Source of the DNA: Actomonas aquatica
GTDB taxonomy: Bacteria > Verrucomicrobiota > Verrucomicrobiia > Opitutales > Opitutaceae
Reading direction: 5' to 3'
NCBI RefSeq assembly: GCF_019679435.2
Contig: NZ_CP139781.1
Location: forward strand, 2,852,001-2,916,000
DNA: 64,000 bases
Shown here: positions 55,720 through 64,000 of the stretch, one piece after another
How positions within the stretch are numbered: position 1 is the first letter of the stretch
Layout of the letters: every line of letters begins with the position of its first letter
Made by a program: the position numbers and the translations under genes
The notes under the pieces: generated by a model
What the model was told of the DNA's origin: nothing
The model's database searches: none
What the model saw: only the letters and a program-made list of their open reading frames with translations

Positions 55720-55803
55720 AATGCCATGCTCGAGGACGATCGTTATTTCGTCGTGCTCGACGCCTACGACCTCAAAGATCGCGGGCTCAAGCCCGGCAAA
55801 TAG
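55720..55803 (+). pseudogene. Decayed fragment of the 46.9/56.0 kb secreted-protein family
   Basis: Translation from 55720 gives NAMLEDDRYFVVLDAYDLK then DRGLKPGK and stop. This matches NAMLEEDRYFVVLAAYDLKN of paralogue A and YAMLDEDRYFVVLAAYDLKA of paralogue B. The fragment has no start, signal peptide or the rest of the domain. It sits 180 bp before paralogue B, so it is the remnant of a third tandem copy. Confidence 0.85.
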
Positions 55804-55983
55804 GTCGCATAAATGGGGCTCAGTTTCTGAACTCGACCGGCGGGAACCTTCGCCGAGACTCGACCTCGGGAGTCGCCCTGTCGGCGCTGCTGATCGAACG
55901 GTCAACCGCGCAGGGCACTTGCCACGCGTTCGGCTCCGCCATTCGGTCGCCGCCGCTCGGTTCGCAACCCATCTACCCCTCAA

Positions 55984-56973
55984 ATGGATTCAGCACTCCG
56001 AAAAACGCGGTGTCATCTGCTTGGCGCCATTGTCGGTTTGGTGGCGGTATTCTCCACCGTCGGCCATGCCGCCAAACCCGTGGCGCTCAAAGCCACCGCC
56101 GATGAGGATTATGTTGCCGGCCGTCTCGACGAATCCGGTCAACCACGCATCCAAAAATACGTCTTTCTGGAAGGTAAGTTCTACGGCGGCGCCGTCCGCG
56201 ACCGCACCCTCGAAAAAACCGAAGTCGCCGAGGTCGCCCGCGCCCTCGCCCCCTATCTGGCCCGCAAAAACTTCTTCCCCACCAACGATGAGCGAGAAGC
56301 CGATATCGTTATCGCCGTGCACTGGGGAGTGAGCGTAGCGCTGAGCTACAACTACGACTACATCAACAACCTCATGGAACAGGCCAGGGAGCAGCAGCGC
56401 CTCGAGGCCGACTCCTATTTCAACAACTACACTGCCGCCGACAGTATCGCCGCCGGCAGTCCGGTGGACATCAGTGCCGATTCGGGCAACGTTCCCGACT
56501 ACGCCCAGCAGCTGTTGAAGGAAGCCTCCGCCGAGCGCGCGGCTGCGCCGGACTATGATTGGGCCCGCATGGCCATTGCCCGCACCGAGCACGAGGTGTC
56601 GCTCAGCACCACCGCGACGCTGCTGGGATTCTCCGATACCCTCAACCTGGACTCGGAACGCGCCTTCACCGGCGAAGATGCCCGCACCGTCTACGCCATG
56701 CTCGACGAGGATCGGTATTTTGTCGTGCTCGCGGCCTACGACCTGAAGGCGATCCGCAACGGCGAATCCAAGAACCGCCTCTGGATCGCCCGCATCAGCA
56801 TCCCGTCGGCCGGCACCAATTTTACCGACGCGTTGCAACGCCTCGGCGACGTGGGTTCCGACTTCTTCGGCGAAAACAGCGACATCCTCACCATCCGCCG
56901 ACCGCCACCGAAGAAACAAAAGGCCGAGGTTGAAGTGGGCGAACCGGTCGTGGTGGAAAACCCCGACAACTGA
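55984..56973 (+). CDS. Secreted protein, paralogue B of a local family
   Basis: The 329 residues contain a signal segment (HLLGAIVGLVAVFSTVGHAA) and the same blocks as paralogue A: LKATADEDYVAGRLDE, YVFLEGKFYGGAVRDRTLEK, LAPYLARKNFFPTN, ADIVIAVHWGVSVALSYNYD, TATLLGFSDTLN, YAMLDEDRYFVVLAAYDLK, SAGTNFTDALQRLGDVGSDF, and tail KAEVEVGEPVVVENPDN. A variable insert at about 140-170 separates the halves. Function is unknown; no catalytic motif is seen. The pair plus the fragment at 55720 indicate local duplication. Confidence 0.78.
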   Translation: MDSALRKTRCHLLGAIVGLVAVFSTVGHAAKPVALKATADEDYVAGRLDESGQPRIQKYVFLEGKFYGGAVRDRTLEKTEVAEVARALAPYLARKNFFPTNDEREADIVIAVHWGVSVALSYNYDYINNLMEQAREQQRLEADSYFNNYTAADSIAAGSPVDISADSGNVPDYAQQLLKEASAERAAAPDYDWARMAIARTEHEVSLSTTATLLGFSDTLNLDSERAFTGEDARTVYAMLDEDRYFVVLAAYDLKAIRNGESKNRLWIARISIPSAGTNFTDALQRLGDVGSDFFGENSDILTIRRPPPKKQKAEVEVGEPVVVENPDN

Positions 56974-56985
56974 AGCGCCGAACAG

Positions 56986-57774
56986 CTACCGCTGCAGCGG
57001 CCGAATCTCGATGTTGCGAAACCACACGGTCTGCCCTTCGGCCTGTAGGGCGATGTGACCGAAGCTGATCTCCGGTGGCGCTCCAGCTGCGAGCAAGCGT
57101 CGCGCATCGGGATCGCGTTCATCGAGCGTCGGGCGTTCGTAACGCAGCACCTCCACGCCGTTGACGCGGTGAATCACGCGCTCGTGTCCGTGCACCTCCA
57201 CCTCAATGTGGATCCATTCGTCCATCGGATACAGTCGCGAGGTCGCCTCGATGATGTGATCGGTCGAAAAAGTCCCGTTGAACACCAGGTTGGTGCCCGG
57301 CGTGCAGGCGTTGCCGGTCTGCCGTCCGGCCGAAGTGCCTTCGGCGAGAAACTGACACTCCAGACTCACCGGCCAGTCTTGATCCAACCGCATGCTCAGC
57401 GGCGACTGCGAGTGCACCATCACTCCGCTGTTGCGATGAATCCAGGGCGGCGCACCGGCCATCGAGTCTCCCGTCAGCTTGTAGTCGAGCCGCAACACGT
57501 AGTGCGAATACGGGCTGTCGCTGTAGAGGTGCCCGAAACGTCCGTCGAAGGACTCGTAACCACTGTAGTCGACCTTGAGGATGCCATCCTCCACCCGAAA
57601 CGTATCGCGGTAATTGTCGCCCAGTTCGTGCCCGGTGATCTTCACCGTCCAGCCAGCGAGATCGCGCCCGTTAAAGAGCGAGTGCCACTCGGCGTCGGCG
57701 GAGCGCGCCGCCGCTGCCCCGAACAGACAAGTGACCAACAGAGAAATGAAACGGCGGTTTACGGGGAGCATCAT
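56986..57774 (-). CDS. DUF1080 (3-keto-disaccharide hydrolase-like) secreted protein
   Basis: The 262-residue protein has a signal peptide (FISLLVTCLFGAAAARSADA). A concanavalin-like beta-sandwich follows, opening EWHSLFNGRDLAGWTVKI with the typical FNGxDLxGW motif. Later blocks are FRVEDGILKV, HRNSGVMVHSQSP, MDEWIHIEVEVHG and WFRNIEIRPL. This is the DUF1080/3-keto-disaccharide hydrolase family, abundant in Planctomycetota and Verrucomicrobiota. It probably acts on oxidised sugars in the periplasm. ATG at 57774 or 57771. It is convergent with paralogue B. Confidence 0.88.
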   Translation of the reverse strand: MMLPVNRRFISLLVTCLFGAAAARSADAEWHSLFNGRDLAGWTVKITGHELGDNYRDTFRVEDGILKVDYSGYESFDGRFGHLYSDSPYSHYVLRLDYKLTGDSMAGAPPWIHRNSGVMVHSQSPLSMRLDQDWPVSLECQFLAEGTSAGRQTGNACTPGTNLVFNGTFSTDHIIEATSRLYPMDEWIHIEVEVHGHERVIHRVNGVEVLRYERPTLDERDPDARRLLAAGAPPEISFGHIALQAEGQTVWFRNIEIRPLQR

Positions 57775-57873
57775 TTACAGGAAGGGGTAAGCAAATAGGC
57801 GAAACAACACCGGGAGCCTCCGGGCTGCCTCCCGCGACTTCAACCGCGCAATCCCAAGCTGTCGGCTCGATGC

Positions 57874-58665
57874 TCAATCAAACCGCGCTGAGCCATGATC
57901 ATGCACGACCAAGGCCCGCAGCGCAGCAGTCGACAGGAGCGGTGAGTCCTCACCGTCCCAGTCGGCTGCGTCGAATTCCTGAGAGAGCGGCAACGTCGCA
58001 TCCGTTCGCAACAGCGGCCCCGACGCATCGATCAATCCGTGCAGCACCGGCGCGGCAAACTGACCGCTCGCCTTTGCCATCGCCCGAACCTGCCAAAACG
58101 GCACCTCCACGCCACGCGAGGCGTTCCCATAATCATAAGCCGTAATCGAGAGCACATATACCGCGTCCACCAGGGTCGCGCCCACCCCTCGCTTCAAATC
58201 AGCCGGCATCTCGTGCCATTCCGCATCGTAGGGCGCTTCATAGCCGAGCTGTGGACGCCACTTCATCCGCACAACCGGAGCGTGCAAAAACTCGGCCTTG
58301 GCTTCCTGTCGTCCCAGAATGGATCCCCATACGACACCGATCACCAAACGCGGTGGATGTGCTTCATCCGCGGGGACCATTCCGCGCTCTCCCAGCATTG
58401 CCACCACATGCTGCAGAAGGGCCTCTCGGTCGGGCGCGGCGTCTCCGGGCACGCCTCGCCCAAACGGCACATAACCGTGGGTGATCAGCCGATAGTGTAG
58501 AGGATTCAGTTCCGGATCGGGCGCCGCCTGGCGACTGCCCACGTCCGTCACGGTGCAACGAAATAAGGCCCGATCTGCCTCACCCGCGGTCGCCGCGAGC
58601 GCAATGGTGCCAAGGAAACAAACCGCTCTCATCAAGCGGAGCGGCGAAGGAAAGGAAGTAGCCAT
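57874..58665 (-). CDS. Secreted protein, distant relative of the 46.9/56.0 kb family
   Basis: From the ATG at 58665 the protein has 263 residues with a signal segment (LMRAVCFLGTIALAATAGEA). HPPRLVIGVVWGS, preceded by VVAMLGERGMVPADEA, aligns in place with ADIVIAIHWGT preceded by LAPYLAEKDFLPTD in the paralogues. YVLSITAYDYGNA aligns with RYFVVLAAYDLKN. Overall similarity is low, so shared ancestry is an inference. No active-site motif is evident. The upstream in-frame codons to 58725 lack a credible start. Confidence 0.6.
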   Translation of the reverse strand: MATSFPSPLRLMRAVCFLGTIALAATAGEADRALFRCTVTDVGSRQAAPDPELNPLHYRLITHGYVPFGRGVPGDAAPDREALLQHVVAMLGERGMVPADEAHPPRLVIGVVWGSILGRQEAKAEFLHAPVVRMKWRPQLGYEAPYDAEWHEMPADLKRGVGATLVDAVYVLSITAYDYGNASRGVEVPFWQVRAMAKASGQFAAPVLHGLIDASGPLLRTDATLPLSQEFDAADWDGEDSPLLSTAALRALVVHDHGSARFD

Positions 58666-58723
58666 GGGGATAGGGGTAAGCGACTCAGCATCCGACCGCG
58701 CCCGAGTCGCTGAGTTCCGGCTC

Positions 58724-58750
58724 AAAAAAAGGGGCGGCTGCAGCCGCCCC
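58724..58750 (-). terminator. Terminator of the GH51 gene
   Basis: The perfect palindrome GGGGCGGCTGCAGCCGCCCC (58731-58750) is followed on the minus strand by seven T (58730-58724). It lies 28 bp after the GH51 stop. Confidence 0.85.
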
Positions 58751-58777
58751 TACGCTATGAGATTCTGGATACGCCAA

Positions 58778-60754
58778 TCACTTCACCGGGATGGTGAAGA
58801 GCGCAACGCCCAGCGCCGGAACCTCGAGGGGCTGGGTGGCGTCGACGCCATTCGTTTCGACGATATCGATCACCCGCGGTTCGCCCGGGGTGTTGTGGTC
58901 GTGGCGATGCTCACCCGCGATGACGTAGCGGGTCGCATCGCCCGTGGCCGAACCGGCGACCAGGTCGATCGGCACGGCGACGGCGTCCGTAGTGGGATTT
59001 ACAATACCAACGGTGAGCGTCTTGCCGTCGGCCGTGAGGGCGGCGACCACGTCGAGGGGCTCCGCAATCTGCGCGGCATCGAGTTCGATGGGCTGCGTGC
59101 CGTAGTGCTCGCGGTAGAGCTGCAGCACCAGACCGGTGGTCTCCATTTCGGCGGCCGTCTTGGAGGTCTTGATCGCCCCGATCACGTTCACCGTCTGCGC
59201 ATAGAAAGCGAGGTGGATGATGTCGGTATTGCGGTAGTATTCGTGCAAACCGGCGGCGATGCCGAGGCCGTCGTCGACGCGATAGGTGCAGCCGAGTTCA
59301 CCGTAGTCGTAATCGCGGTGCCAGTAGTTCCACTCGTCCATCGAGATCGGGATGATGCGGCCGTTGAGCTCGGGGATCTTGGCCTGCAGCTCGCGGTGAC
59401 CCTGCGCCTTGGTGCGGATGGCTGCCTTCACGAGACCGACGTGCTCAACGAGGCCGACTTCTTGGTTTTCGGTCCACGGCGTGCGGCCCGAATAAAAGTG
59501 CTCGGAGATCTCCGTCATGTAGTCGGCACTGGCTTCCATGATGCGGTGCGACCAGCCCTTGCCGACGCGCACCTGCTCGGGGTCGTTGGCTTCATTGATG
59601 CCACCGAGTTCGCCCACGGCCACGAGGTGCAGGGACGGGTCCTTGGCCCACATGGCGGCGGCGACTTGGTTGTGCTTCAGCACATATTGCGAGATCTGCA
59701 TGAAACCGAGCTGCCAGGTGCCAAACATCTCATTGCCGACACACCAATACTTCACGTCGTAGGGCTCGGCGGTGGCGTTCTGCGCCCGCCAAGTGCCGGC
59801 GGTCGTATCAGCAGATCCATTACAATACTCCACCCATTGCGCGGCCGAGTAGGCGTCACCAAACCCGGTGTTGGCGGCGATGGAGGGCTCGGCGCCGATC
59901 TCGCGGCAGAAGGCGATGAACTCGTCGGTGCCGAAGTCGTTGTGCTCGACGCCGGTCCAGGCCGGATTTTTGCGCGGCGGGCGACGATCGCGGTCACCGA
60001 TGCCGTCACGCCAATCGTAGCCGGACACGAAGTTGCCGCCCGGCCAACGATAGATCGTGCCGTTGAGATCCTTGAGCAGCTCGAGGGTGTCGGCGCGCAT
60101 GCCATTCACGTTGTCGGCCGGCATGATCGACGCGGTGCCCACCATGATGTCGCCGGCGTCGGCGTGGATGGTGAAGCTCGCTTTCTCGGTCGCGACCGGA
60201 GAATTGAAACGGAAGGTGCGCTTCATGTAACCCGCGTTGGCCGGCACATCGACGGTCACGCTGTCGGCGCCACCGTCCCAACTGAGGCTCACGGTGACCG
60301 TGGCCGGCTGGTCGCCGAGCGCCTCGATCCAGACGTAGCCCGGGTAATCCATGCCCGGCTTGAGGGCGAGGTCGTGCTGGCGGATACCGTGACCGGCCGC
60401 GACGCGCGGCGTATGGTCACCCACAAAGGAATCGGCCGCGACCATGGTCACACCGGCCGGATCGCCGACGATTTCCCACGGCGAGGCGCCGACGACCGGA
60501 AAGTCGGTGTCGACGAGGTCTTTGTAGGGATCGTAATCGGCAGTGATCGGGAAATAGAACTTACGGTCCTCCAGCATCTCGGCCCAAATGCCGCCGTAGA
60601 TACAGCGACCCAGGTGCTCGATAAACTGGCCGTAGATGTAGGGGTTGATGTCGTCTTCGGCCTTGGCCTGCAGATCGATCTTCACGGGAGCGGCGGAGAC
60701 GAGGGGAGCAGACATGGCGCAGACGGCGGCGATCAGGGGAACGAGACGCTTCAT
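58778..60754 (-). CDS. GH51 alpha-L-arabinofuranosidase, exported
   Basis: This enzyme removes alpha-L-arabinofuranosyl side chains from arabinan or arabinoxylan. From the ATG at 60754 (658 residues) it has a signal peptide (RLVPLIAAVCAMSAPLVSAA). Then come PYIYGQFIEHLGRCIYGGIW, a GH51 hallmark, an inserted beta-sandwich (about 85-215), RWPGGNFVSGYDW, the acid/base Glu342 in VGNEMFG and the nucleophile Glu474 in SMDEWNYWH. A C-terminal beta domain completes it. It is divergent from the AraC regulator and the sugar ABC genes by about 100 bp, which suggests one arabinose regulon. Confidence 0.93.
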   Translation of the reverse strand: MKRLVPLIAAVCAMSAPLVSAAPVKIDLQAKAEDDINPYIYGQFIEHLGRCIYGGIWAEMLEDRKFYFPITADYDPYKDLVDTDFPVVGASPWEIVGDPAGVTMVAADSFVGDHTPRVAAGHGIRQHDLALKPGMDYPGYVWIEALGDQPATVTVSLSWDGGADSVTVDVPANAGYMKRTFRFNSPVATEKASFTIHADAGDIMVGTASIMPADNVNGMRADTLELLKDLNGTIYRWPGGNFVSGYDWRDGIGDRDRRPPRKNPAWTGVEHNDFGTDEFIAFCREIGAEPSIAANTGFGDAYSAAQWVEYCNGSADTTAGTWRAQNATAEPYDVKYWCVGNEMFGTWQLGFMQISQYVLKHNQVAAAMWAKDPSLHLVAVGELGGINEANDPEQVRVGKGWSHRIMEASADYMTEISEHFYSGRTPWTENQEVGLVEHVGLVKAAIRTKAQGHRELQAKIPELNGRIIPISMDEWNYWHRDYDYGELGCTYRVDDGLGIAAGLHEYYRNTDIIHLAFYAQTVNVIGAIKTSKTAAEMETTGLVLQLYREHYGTQPIELDAAQIAEPLDVVAALTADGKTLTVGIVNPTTDAVAVPIDLVAGSATGDATRYVIAGEHRHDHNTPGEPRVIDIVETNGVDATQPLEVPALGVALFTIPVK

Positions 60755-60853
60755 GAGGCTGGGGGTTGGAGGGAGGGGAAACGCGACCAACGGCTGCCTT
60801 TGACGTTGCCGCGCGGGGAAGAGGCAGGATAGCCCAAAGCCGTCGTGAGCGCC

Positions 60854-61717
60854 ATGCTTCCACCCCTCCTGCCCTTACGTGAAACCCACATCGTGGGTCC
60901 GCACTGCGTTGAATGGGTGCTGTCGCCGGAACGTTTCCCCCAGCTGCGCCGGGGTCGTTTTGCGTGGATCGGTCACAGTGAGCTGCGCCCGCCTTACCGC
61001 ATGGTGCGCATCCCCTCGGCCTTTGCCCACATCGTGGTCTGCACCGCCGGCGAGGGCCGCTGCGTGATCGACGGCAAAGTGGTGCCCTGGCGGGCCGGTC
61101 AGGCCCTGCTCGCCCCGAGTGGACGCGACCATGGCTTCGAGGCGGTGAGCGAGGAGCCCTGGCATCTGGCCTGGGTGTTCGCCCACGACCGGGAGGGGCC
61201 GCCCTTGGTGGACGCCGCCGGGCCGCAGTTGATTGATGCCGAGGTGGGCGACTTCGCCGACACCGTGCGGCTCATGGTGCGCGAGGCCTACGGTGAAGCC
61301 GATCCGGCGACGATGCAGGCCTGGGTAAGTTTGCTCCAAACCCACACCCTGCGCCTGACCGGCGGACCGCGCCGTGACCCCCGCTTGATCCGGCTTTGGC
61401 GGGAGGTGGAGGCCGATCTCGCTCGGCCCTGGGATGTGACTCAACTCGCCCAACTCGCGGCCGTGAGTGAGGAACATCTGCGGCGCTTGTGCCGCCGCTA
61501 CCACCGCCGCACGCCCGCCGCCTACCTGACTCGCCTGCGCATGCATCGCGCGGGTGTGCTGCTGCGCGCGACCAATGTGACGGTCGAGGCGGTGGCCGAG
61601 CAGATCGGGTTTGGCTCCGTGCATGCCTTTTCCACTGCCTTCAAACGCTGGAGCGGCGTGCCGCCCTCAACCTATCGCCAGCTCGGTGACCGTGTGCTGC
61701 CGTCGCAGGCGGACTGA
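60854..61717 (+). CDS. AraC-family transcriptional regulator
   Basis: The 287-residue protein has an N-terminal cupin-like sensor (HIVVCTAGEGRCVIDGKVVP, WRAGQALLAPSGRDHGF). The C-terminal double helix-turn-helix reads WDVTQLAQLAAVSEEHLRRL and VTVEAVAEQIGFGSVHAFST followed by AFKRWSGVPPSTYRQ, the AraC signature. The ATG at 60854 is preferred; a GTG three codons earlier is possible. It is divergent from the GH51 gene and upstream of the sugar ABC genes, so it probably activates both in response to arabinose or an arabino-oligosaccharide. Confidence 0.9.
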   Translation: MLPPLLPLRETHIVGPHCVEWVLSPERFPQLRRGRFAWIGHSELRPPYRMVRIPSAFAHIVVCTAGEGRCVIDGKVVPWRAGQALLAPSGRDHGFEAVSEEPWHLAWVFAHDREGPPLVDAAGPQLIDAEVGDFADTVRLMVREAYGEADPATMQAWVSLLQTHTLRLTGGPRRDPRLIRLWREVEADLARPWDVTQLAQLAAVSEEHLRRLCRRYHRRTPAAYLTRLRMHRAGVLLRATNVTVEAVAEQIGFGSVHAFSTAFKRWSGVPPSTYRQLGDRVLPSQAD

Positions 61718-61734
61718 CCTCACGAACCGCAACC

Positions 61735-62085
61735 ATGCTTGCCCGCCCGAACCGCGCCGCCTTTGCTGCTTCTGTGCTGACGAAGCTCAAGCAGTGGCTG
61801 TTTCCGCCCAGCGACGATACCCTCGATGCGCTCACCACCCTCCTGACTGCCGCCCGGGACGACCGCTCGTTGCGCGCTCAGGTCCTCATGTTGGTGCGGC
61901 TGCCCGACGGCCAGCGCGAGGCCATCGTCAACTCCGCCGTCGAAGAGATGCGCCTCAAAGGCGAACCTGCCGACATTCGCGCCGCGTTTGCCTTGCTCGG
62001 TCCCGCCGACGGAGCCCAACGCGCGGCCGATTTTTTGGGCGGCACCTTTGCCCGGCCAAACGGTCAACCCGAGAAAGCATCGTAA
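61735..62085 (+). CDS. Small helical protein of unknown function
   Basis: The 116 residues are helix-rich (AAFAASVLTKLKQWLFPPSD, LRAQVLMLVRLPDGQREAIV, ADIRAAFALLGPADGAQRAA). There is no signal peptide or membrane segment. The gene starts 17 bp after the AraC stop and ends 57 bp before the binding-protein gene, in the same direction. No family is recognised. G+C and codon use match the neighbours, which supports a real gene. Confidence 0.6.
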   Translation: MLARPNRAAFAASVLTKLKQWLFPPSDDTLDALTTLLTAARDDRSLRAQVLMLVRLPDGQREAIVNSAVEEMRLKGEPADIRAAFALLGPADGAQRAADFLGGTFARPNGQPEKAS

Positions 62086-62142
62086 GCCCACCTCCCCTCC
62101 CACGAACCTCTCCCTTCAACCCCCTCTCCCCCTCCCATCCCC

Positions 62143-63129
62143 ATGATGAAACGTCGCCCCTTCCTCACTTCCCTCGCCGCCTCGGCCGCGCTGCTTCTCG
62201 GCTTCACCGCCTGCAGCAAGTCCGGCTCCGATGCCGCCGCCGGCAACTCCGGTGACAGTCAGCTCACCGTTGGCTTCGCCCAGACCGGTGCCGAATCCGC
62301 CTGGCGCACGGCCAACACCAATTCCCTCCGCAATGAGGCCGAAAAGCGCGGCATCGAACTCAAGTTCGCCGACGGCCAGTCCAAGCAGGAGAACCAGATC
62401 CGCGCCGTGCGTTCCTTCATCGCCCAAGGCGTCGACGCCATCGTGATCGCGCCCATCGTTGAGACCGGTTGGGATCCCGTGCTGCGTGAAGCCAAGCGCG
62501 CCAACATCCCGGTGGTCGTGATGGACCGCACCGTCGCCACGTCCGACGAATCCCTCTACGCCGCCTTCGTCGGTTCCGACTTCTATGAAGAAGGTCGCAT
62601 GGCCGCCGACTGGTTGGCCGAAAACGCCGGCGACCGCACCAACATCGTTGAGCTCCAAGGCGAGCCCGGTTCCGCCGCCGCCAACGAGCGCCGCAAGGCC
62701 TTCGCCGACGCCCTCGCCAAGCACCCGAACCTCAAGATCATCGATTCGCAGACCGGCAACTTCCGCCGCGCCGAAGGCAAGACGGTCATGGAGGCCATGC
62801 TCAAGACCCACGGCGACGCCATCCAGATCGTCTACGCCCACAACGACGACATGGCCCTCGGCGCCATCCAGGCCATCGAGGAAGCCGGCAAAACGCCGGG
62901 CGAGGACATCATGATCGTCTCCATCGACGCCATTAAGGAAGCCGTGCAAGCGGTCGCCGACGGCAAGATGAACTGCACCGTCGAGTGCAACCCGCTCTTC
63001 GGCCCGAAAATCTACGACACCATCGAGGCCATCCTCGCCGGTAAGCCGGTCGAGAAGAAGTCCTACAACAAGGACGAGTTGTTCGACCAGACCAACGCCG
63101 CCGCCGCCCTGCCCTCACGCCAATACTGA
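62143..63129 (+). CDS. Sugar ABC transporter substrate-binding lipoprotein (YtfQ-like)
   Basis: The 328-residue protein has a lipoprotein signal (LLLGFTAC, Cys24). A periplasmic-binding fold of the ribose/galactofuranose type follows: LTVGFAQTGAESAWRTANTN, GVDAIVIAPIVETGWDPVL, VVVMDRTVATSDESLYAAFV, IVYAHNDDMALGAIQAIEEA, MNCTVECNPLFGPKIYD. The AQTGAESAWRTANT opening is characteristic of YtfQ, the galactofuranose/arabinofuranose binder. With the GH51 and AraC genes alongside, L-arabinofuranose is a likely ligand. A terminator-like hairpin lies 38 bp downstream, before the ATPase gene. Confidence 0.9.
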   Translation: MMKRRPFLTSLAASAALLLGFTACSKSGSDAAAGNSGDSQLTVGFAQTGAESAWRTANTNSLRNEAEKRGIELKFADGQSKQENQIRAVRSFIAQGVDAIVIAPIVETGWDPVLREAKRANIPVVVMDRTVATSDESLYAAFVGSDFYEEGRMAADWLAENAGDRTNIVELQGEPGSAAANERRKAFADALAKHPNLKIIDSQTGNFRRAEGKTVMEAMLKTHGDAIQIVYAHNDDMALGAIQAIEEAGKTPGEDIMIVSIDAIKEAVQAVADGKMNCTVECNPLFGPKIYDTIEAILAGKPVEKKSYNKDELFDQTNAAAALPSRQY

Positions 63130-63167
63130 GCGCCGGTCAGGTCGACCTCCTTCCGATACAACATCTC

Positions 63168-63196
63168 AGCCCCGCCCACCCGGCGGGGCTTTTTTG
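63168..63196 (+). terminator. Hairpin between binding-protein and ATPase genes
   Basis: AGCCCCGCC (63168-63176) pairs with GGCGGGGCT (63182-63190), followed by a T run. It would reduce transcription into the ATPase gene and so set a higher level of the binding protein. The 63197-63424 stretch shows no gene. Confidence 0.8.
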
Positions 63197-63424
63197 CGCC
63201 CGCGTCGCGACTCCCGCACGCCGGGCGCACGGAAATTCCGCACCGTCAGATTTTGCGCGGGGATGACCTTGCGCTGTCCGGTGGCTAACGGTTTGGCTTT
63301 TCACGGTCGCCCGCTTCGGTCCCCAAGATTGACGCTCAAAGCGCCCCCCACGTTTGATCTTACTTCCCGCCGAGCGTTCCGCGCTTCGGCCCCGTCCGCC
63401 CCCCCGTCCGTCCGTTCCCTCAAC

Positions 63425-64000
63425 CATGCCCCCCGCATCACCCCCTCCCCCGTTGCTGGCCCTGCGCGGCATCGGCAAACGCTTCCCCGGCGTCATCGCG
63501 CTGGATGGGGTGGATTTTACGGTGCAGCGTGGCCAGATCCACGCCCTCCTGGGCGAAAACGGCGCCGGTAAATCGACCCTCATCAAGGTGCTCACCGGCG
63601 TGCATCGCTCCGACGGCGGCACCTTCGCCCTCGACGGCCAACCGCTCCACGCCGAGTCGCCGCGCGACGCCGAAAACGCCGGCATCAGCACCGTCTACCA
63701 AGAGGTGAACCTCGTGCCCTCGCTCAGCGTGGCCGAAAACATCGCCCTCGGTCGGCAGCCCGGAAAATTTGGCTTCATCAACTGGAAGGCCGTGCGCGCC
63801 CGCGCTCGCGCCGCCCTCGCCCGCCTCGGCATCACCTGCGATGTCGACGCCGAGCTCGGCAGCCTGTCCGTCGCCCTGCAGCAGATGGTCGCCATCGCCC
63901 GCGCCCTCGATATCGACGCCAAGGTCCTCATCCTCGATGAGCCGACCGCCTCGCTGGACGAGCAGGAGGTCGAGGAACTGTTCCGCATCATGCGCCAGCT
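63425..64000 (+). CDS. Sugar ABC transporter ATP-binding protein (YtfR/RbsA-like), 3'-truncated by window end
   Basis: The visible 192 residues cover most of the first nucleotide-binding domain: Walker A LLGENGAGKSTLIKVLTG, Q-loop STVYQEVNLVPSLSVAENIA, a signature-like LSVALQQMVAIARAL, and Walker B VLILDEPTASLDEQEV. The order and wording match the double-ATPase sugar importers (RbsA, MglA, YtfR). It follows the YtfQ-like gene, so it powers the same importer; permease genes should lie beyond the window. ATG at 63425. Confidence 0.92.

Overview
The window looks like a chromosomal segment from a Verrucomicrobiota bacterium, probably Opitutales/Opitutaceae. This is inferred from high G+C (roughly 65% by eye), a giant surface protein with an N-terminal LEPR-XLL motif, a TonB receptor with the SPFEV plug start common in Opitutaceae, a TorF-like porin, DUF1080 and GH51/GH65 enzymes. 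No rRNA is present, so the placement is an inference.

Region 1 (1-27.2 kb) is one secretion locus, all on the minus strand. It holds a LuxR-type regulator, a 7750-residue repeat protein (23 kb, more than a third of the window), a TolC-family outer-membrane channel, a HlyD-type adaptor and the start of another gene cut by the window edge. A near-identical CCCC-N5-GGGG element lies upstream of both the giant gene and the TolC operon. The giant gene is built from modules of about 115-120 residues, including recently duplicated 1041-bp units and a run of exactly 360-bp units.

Region 2 (27.4-32.8 kb) is a likely acquired island. It starts with tmRNA (ssrA), whose 3' end and terminator are partly duplicated just downstream. 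Dispersed repeats follow, then an AT-rich two-gene reverse transcriptase operon that matches the defence system DRT3 (UG3 + UG8). Directly after its last gene lies a previously unannotated candidate ncRNA of about 110 nt with a closing stem, a CACACAC element and a terminator-like T run. A copy of the left-flank repeat lies in inverted orientation on the right flank.

Region 3 (32.8-45.1 kb) is a saccharide-utilisation cluster: TonB receptor, secreted beta-helix glycosidase (GH87-like), GH65 disaccharide phosphorylase, MFS sugar transporter, beta-phosphoglucomutase and a divergent LacI regulator. Two copies of the palindrome TTTACGTAAA are probable LacI operators. The most economical reading is use of an alpha-glucan, possibly alpha-1,3-linked.

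Region 4 (45.3-58.7 kb) carries a TorF-like porin and a series of secreted proteins of unknown function. They include a lineage-specific family with two full paralogues, a decayed fragment and a distant third member, plus a Sel1-repeat protein, a sugar isomerase/epimerase with a beta-propeller-like partner and a DUF1080 protein.

Region 5 (58.8-64 kb) is an arabinofuranose module: a GH51 arabinofuranosidase divergent from an AraC regulator, a small unknown gene, a YtfQ-like sugar-binding lipoprotein and the start of its ABC ATPase, cut by the window end.
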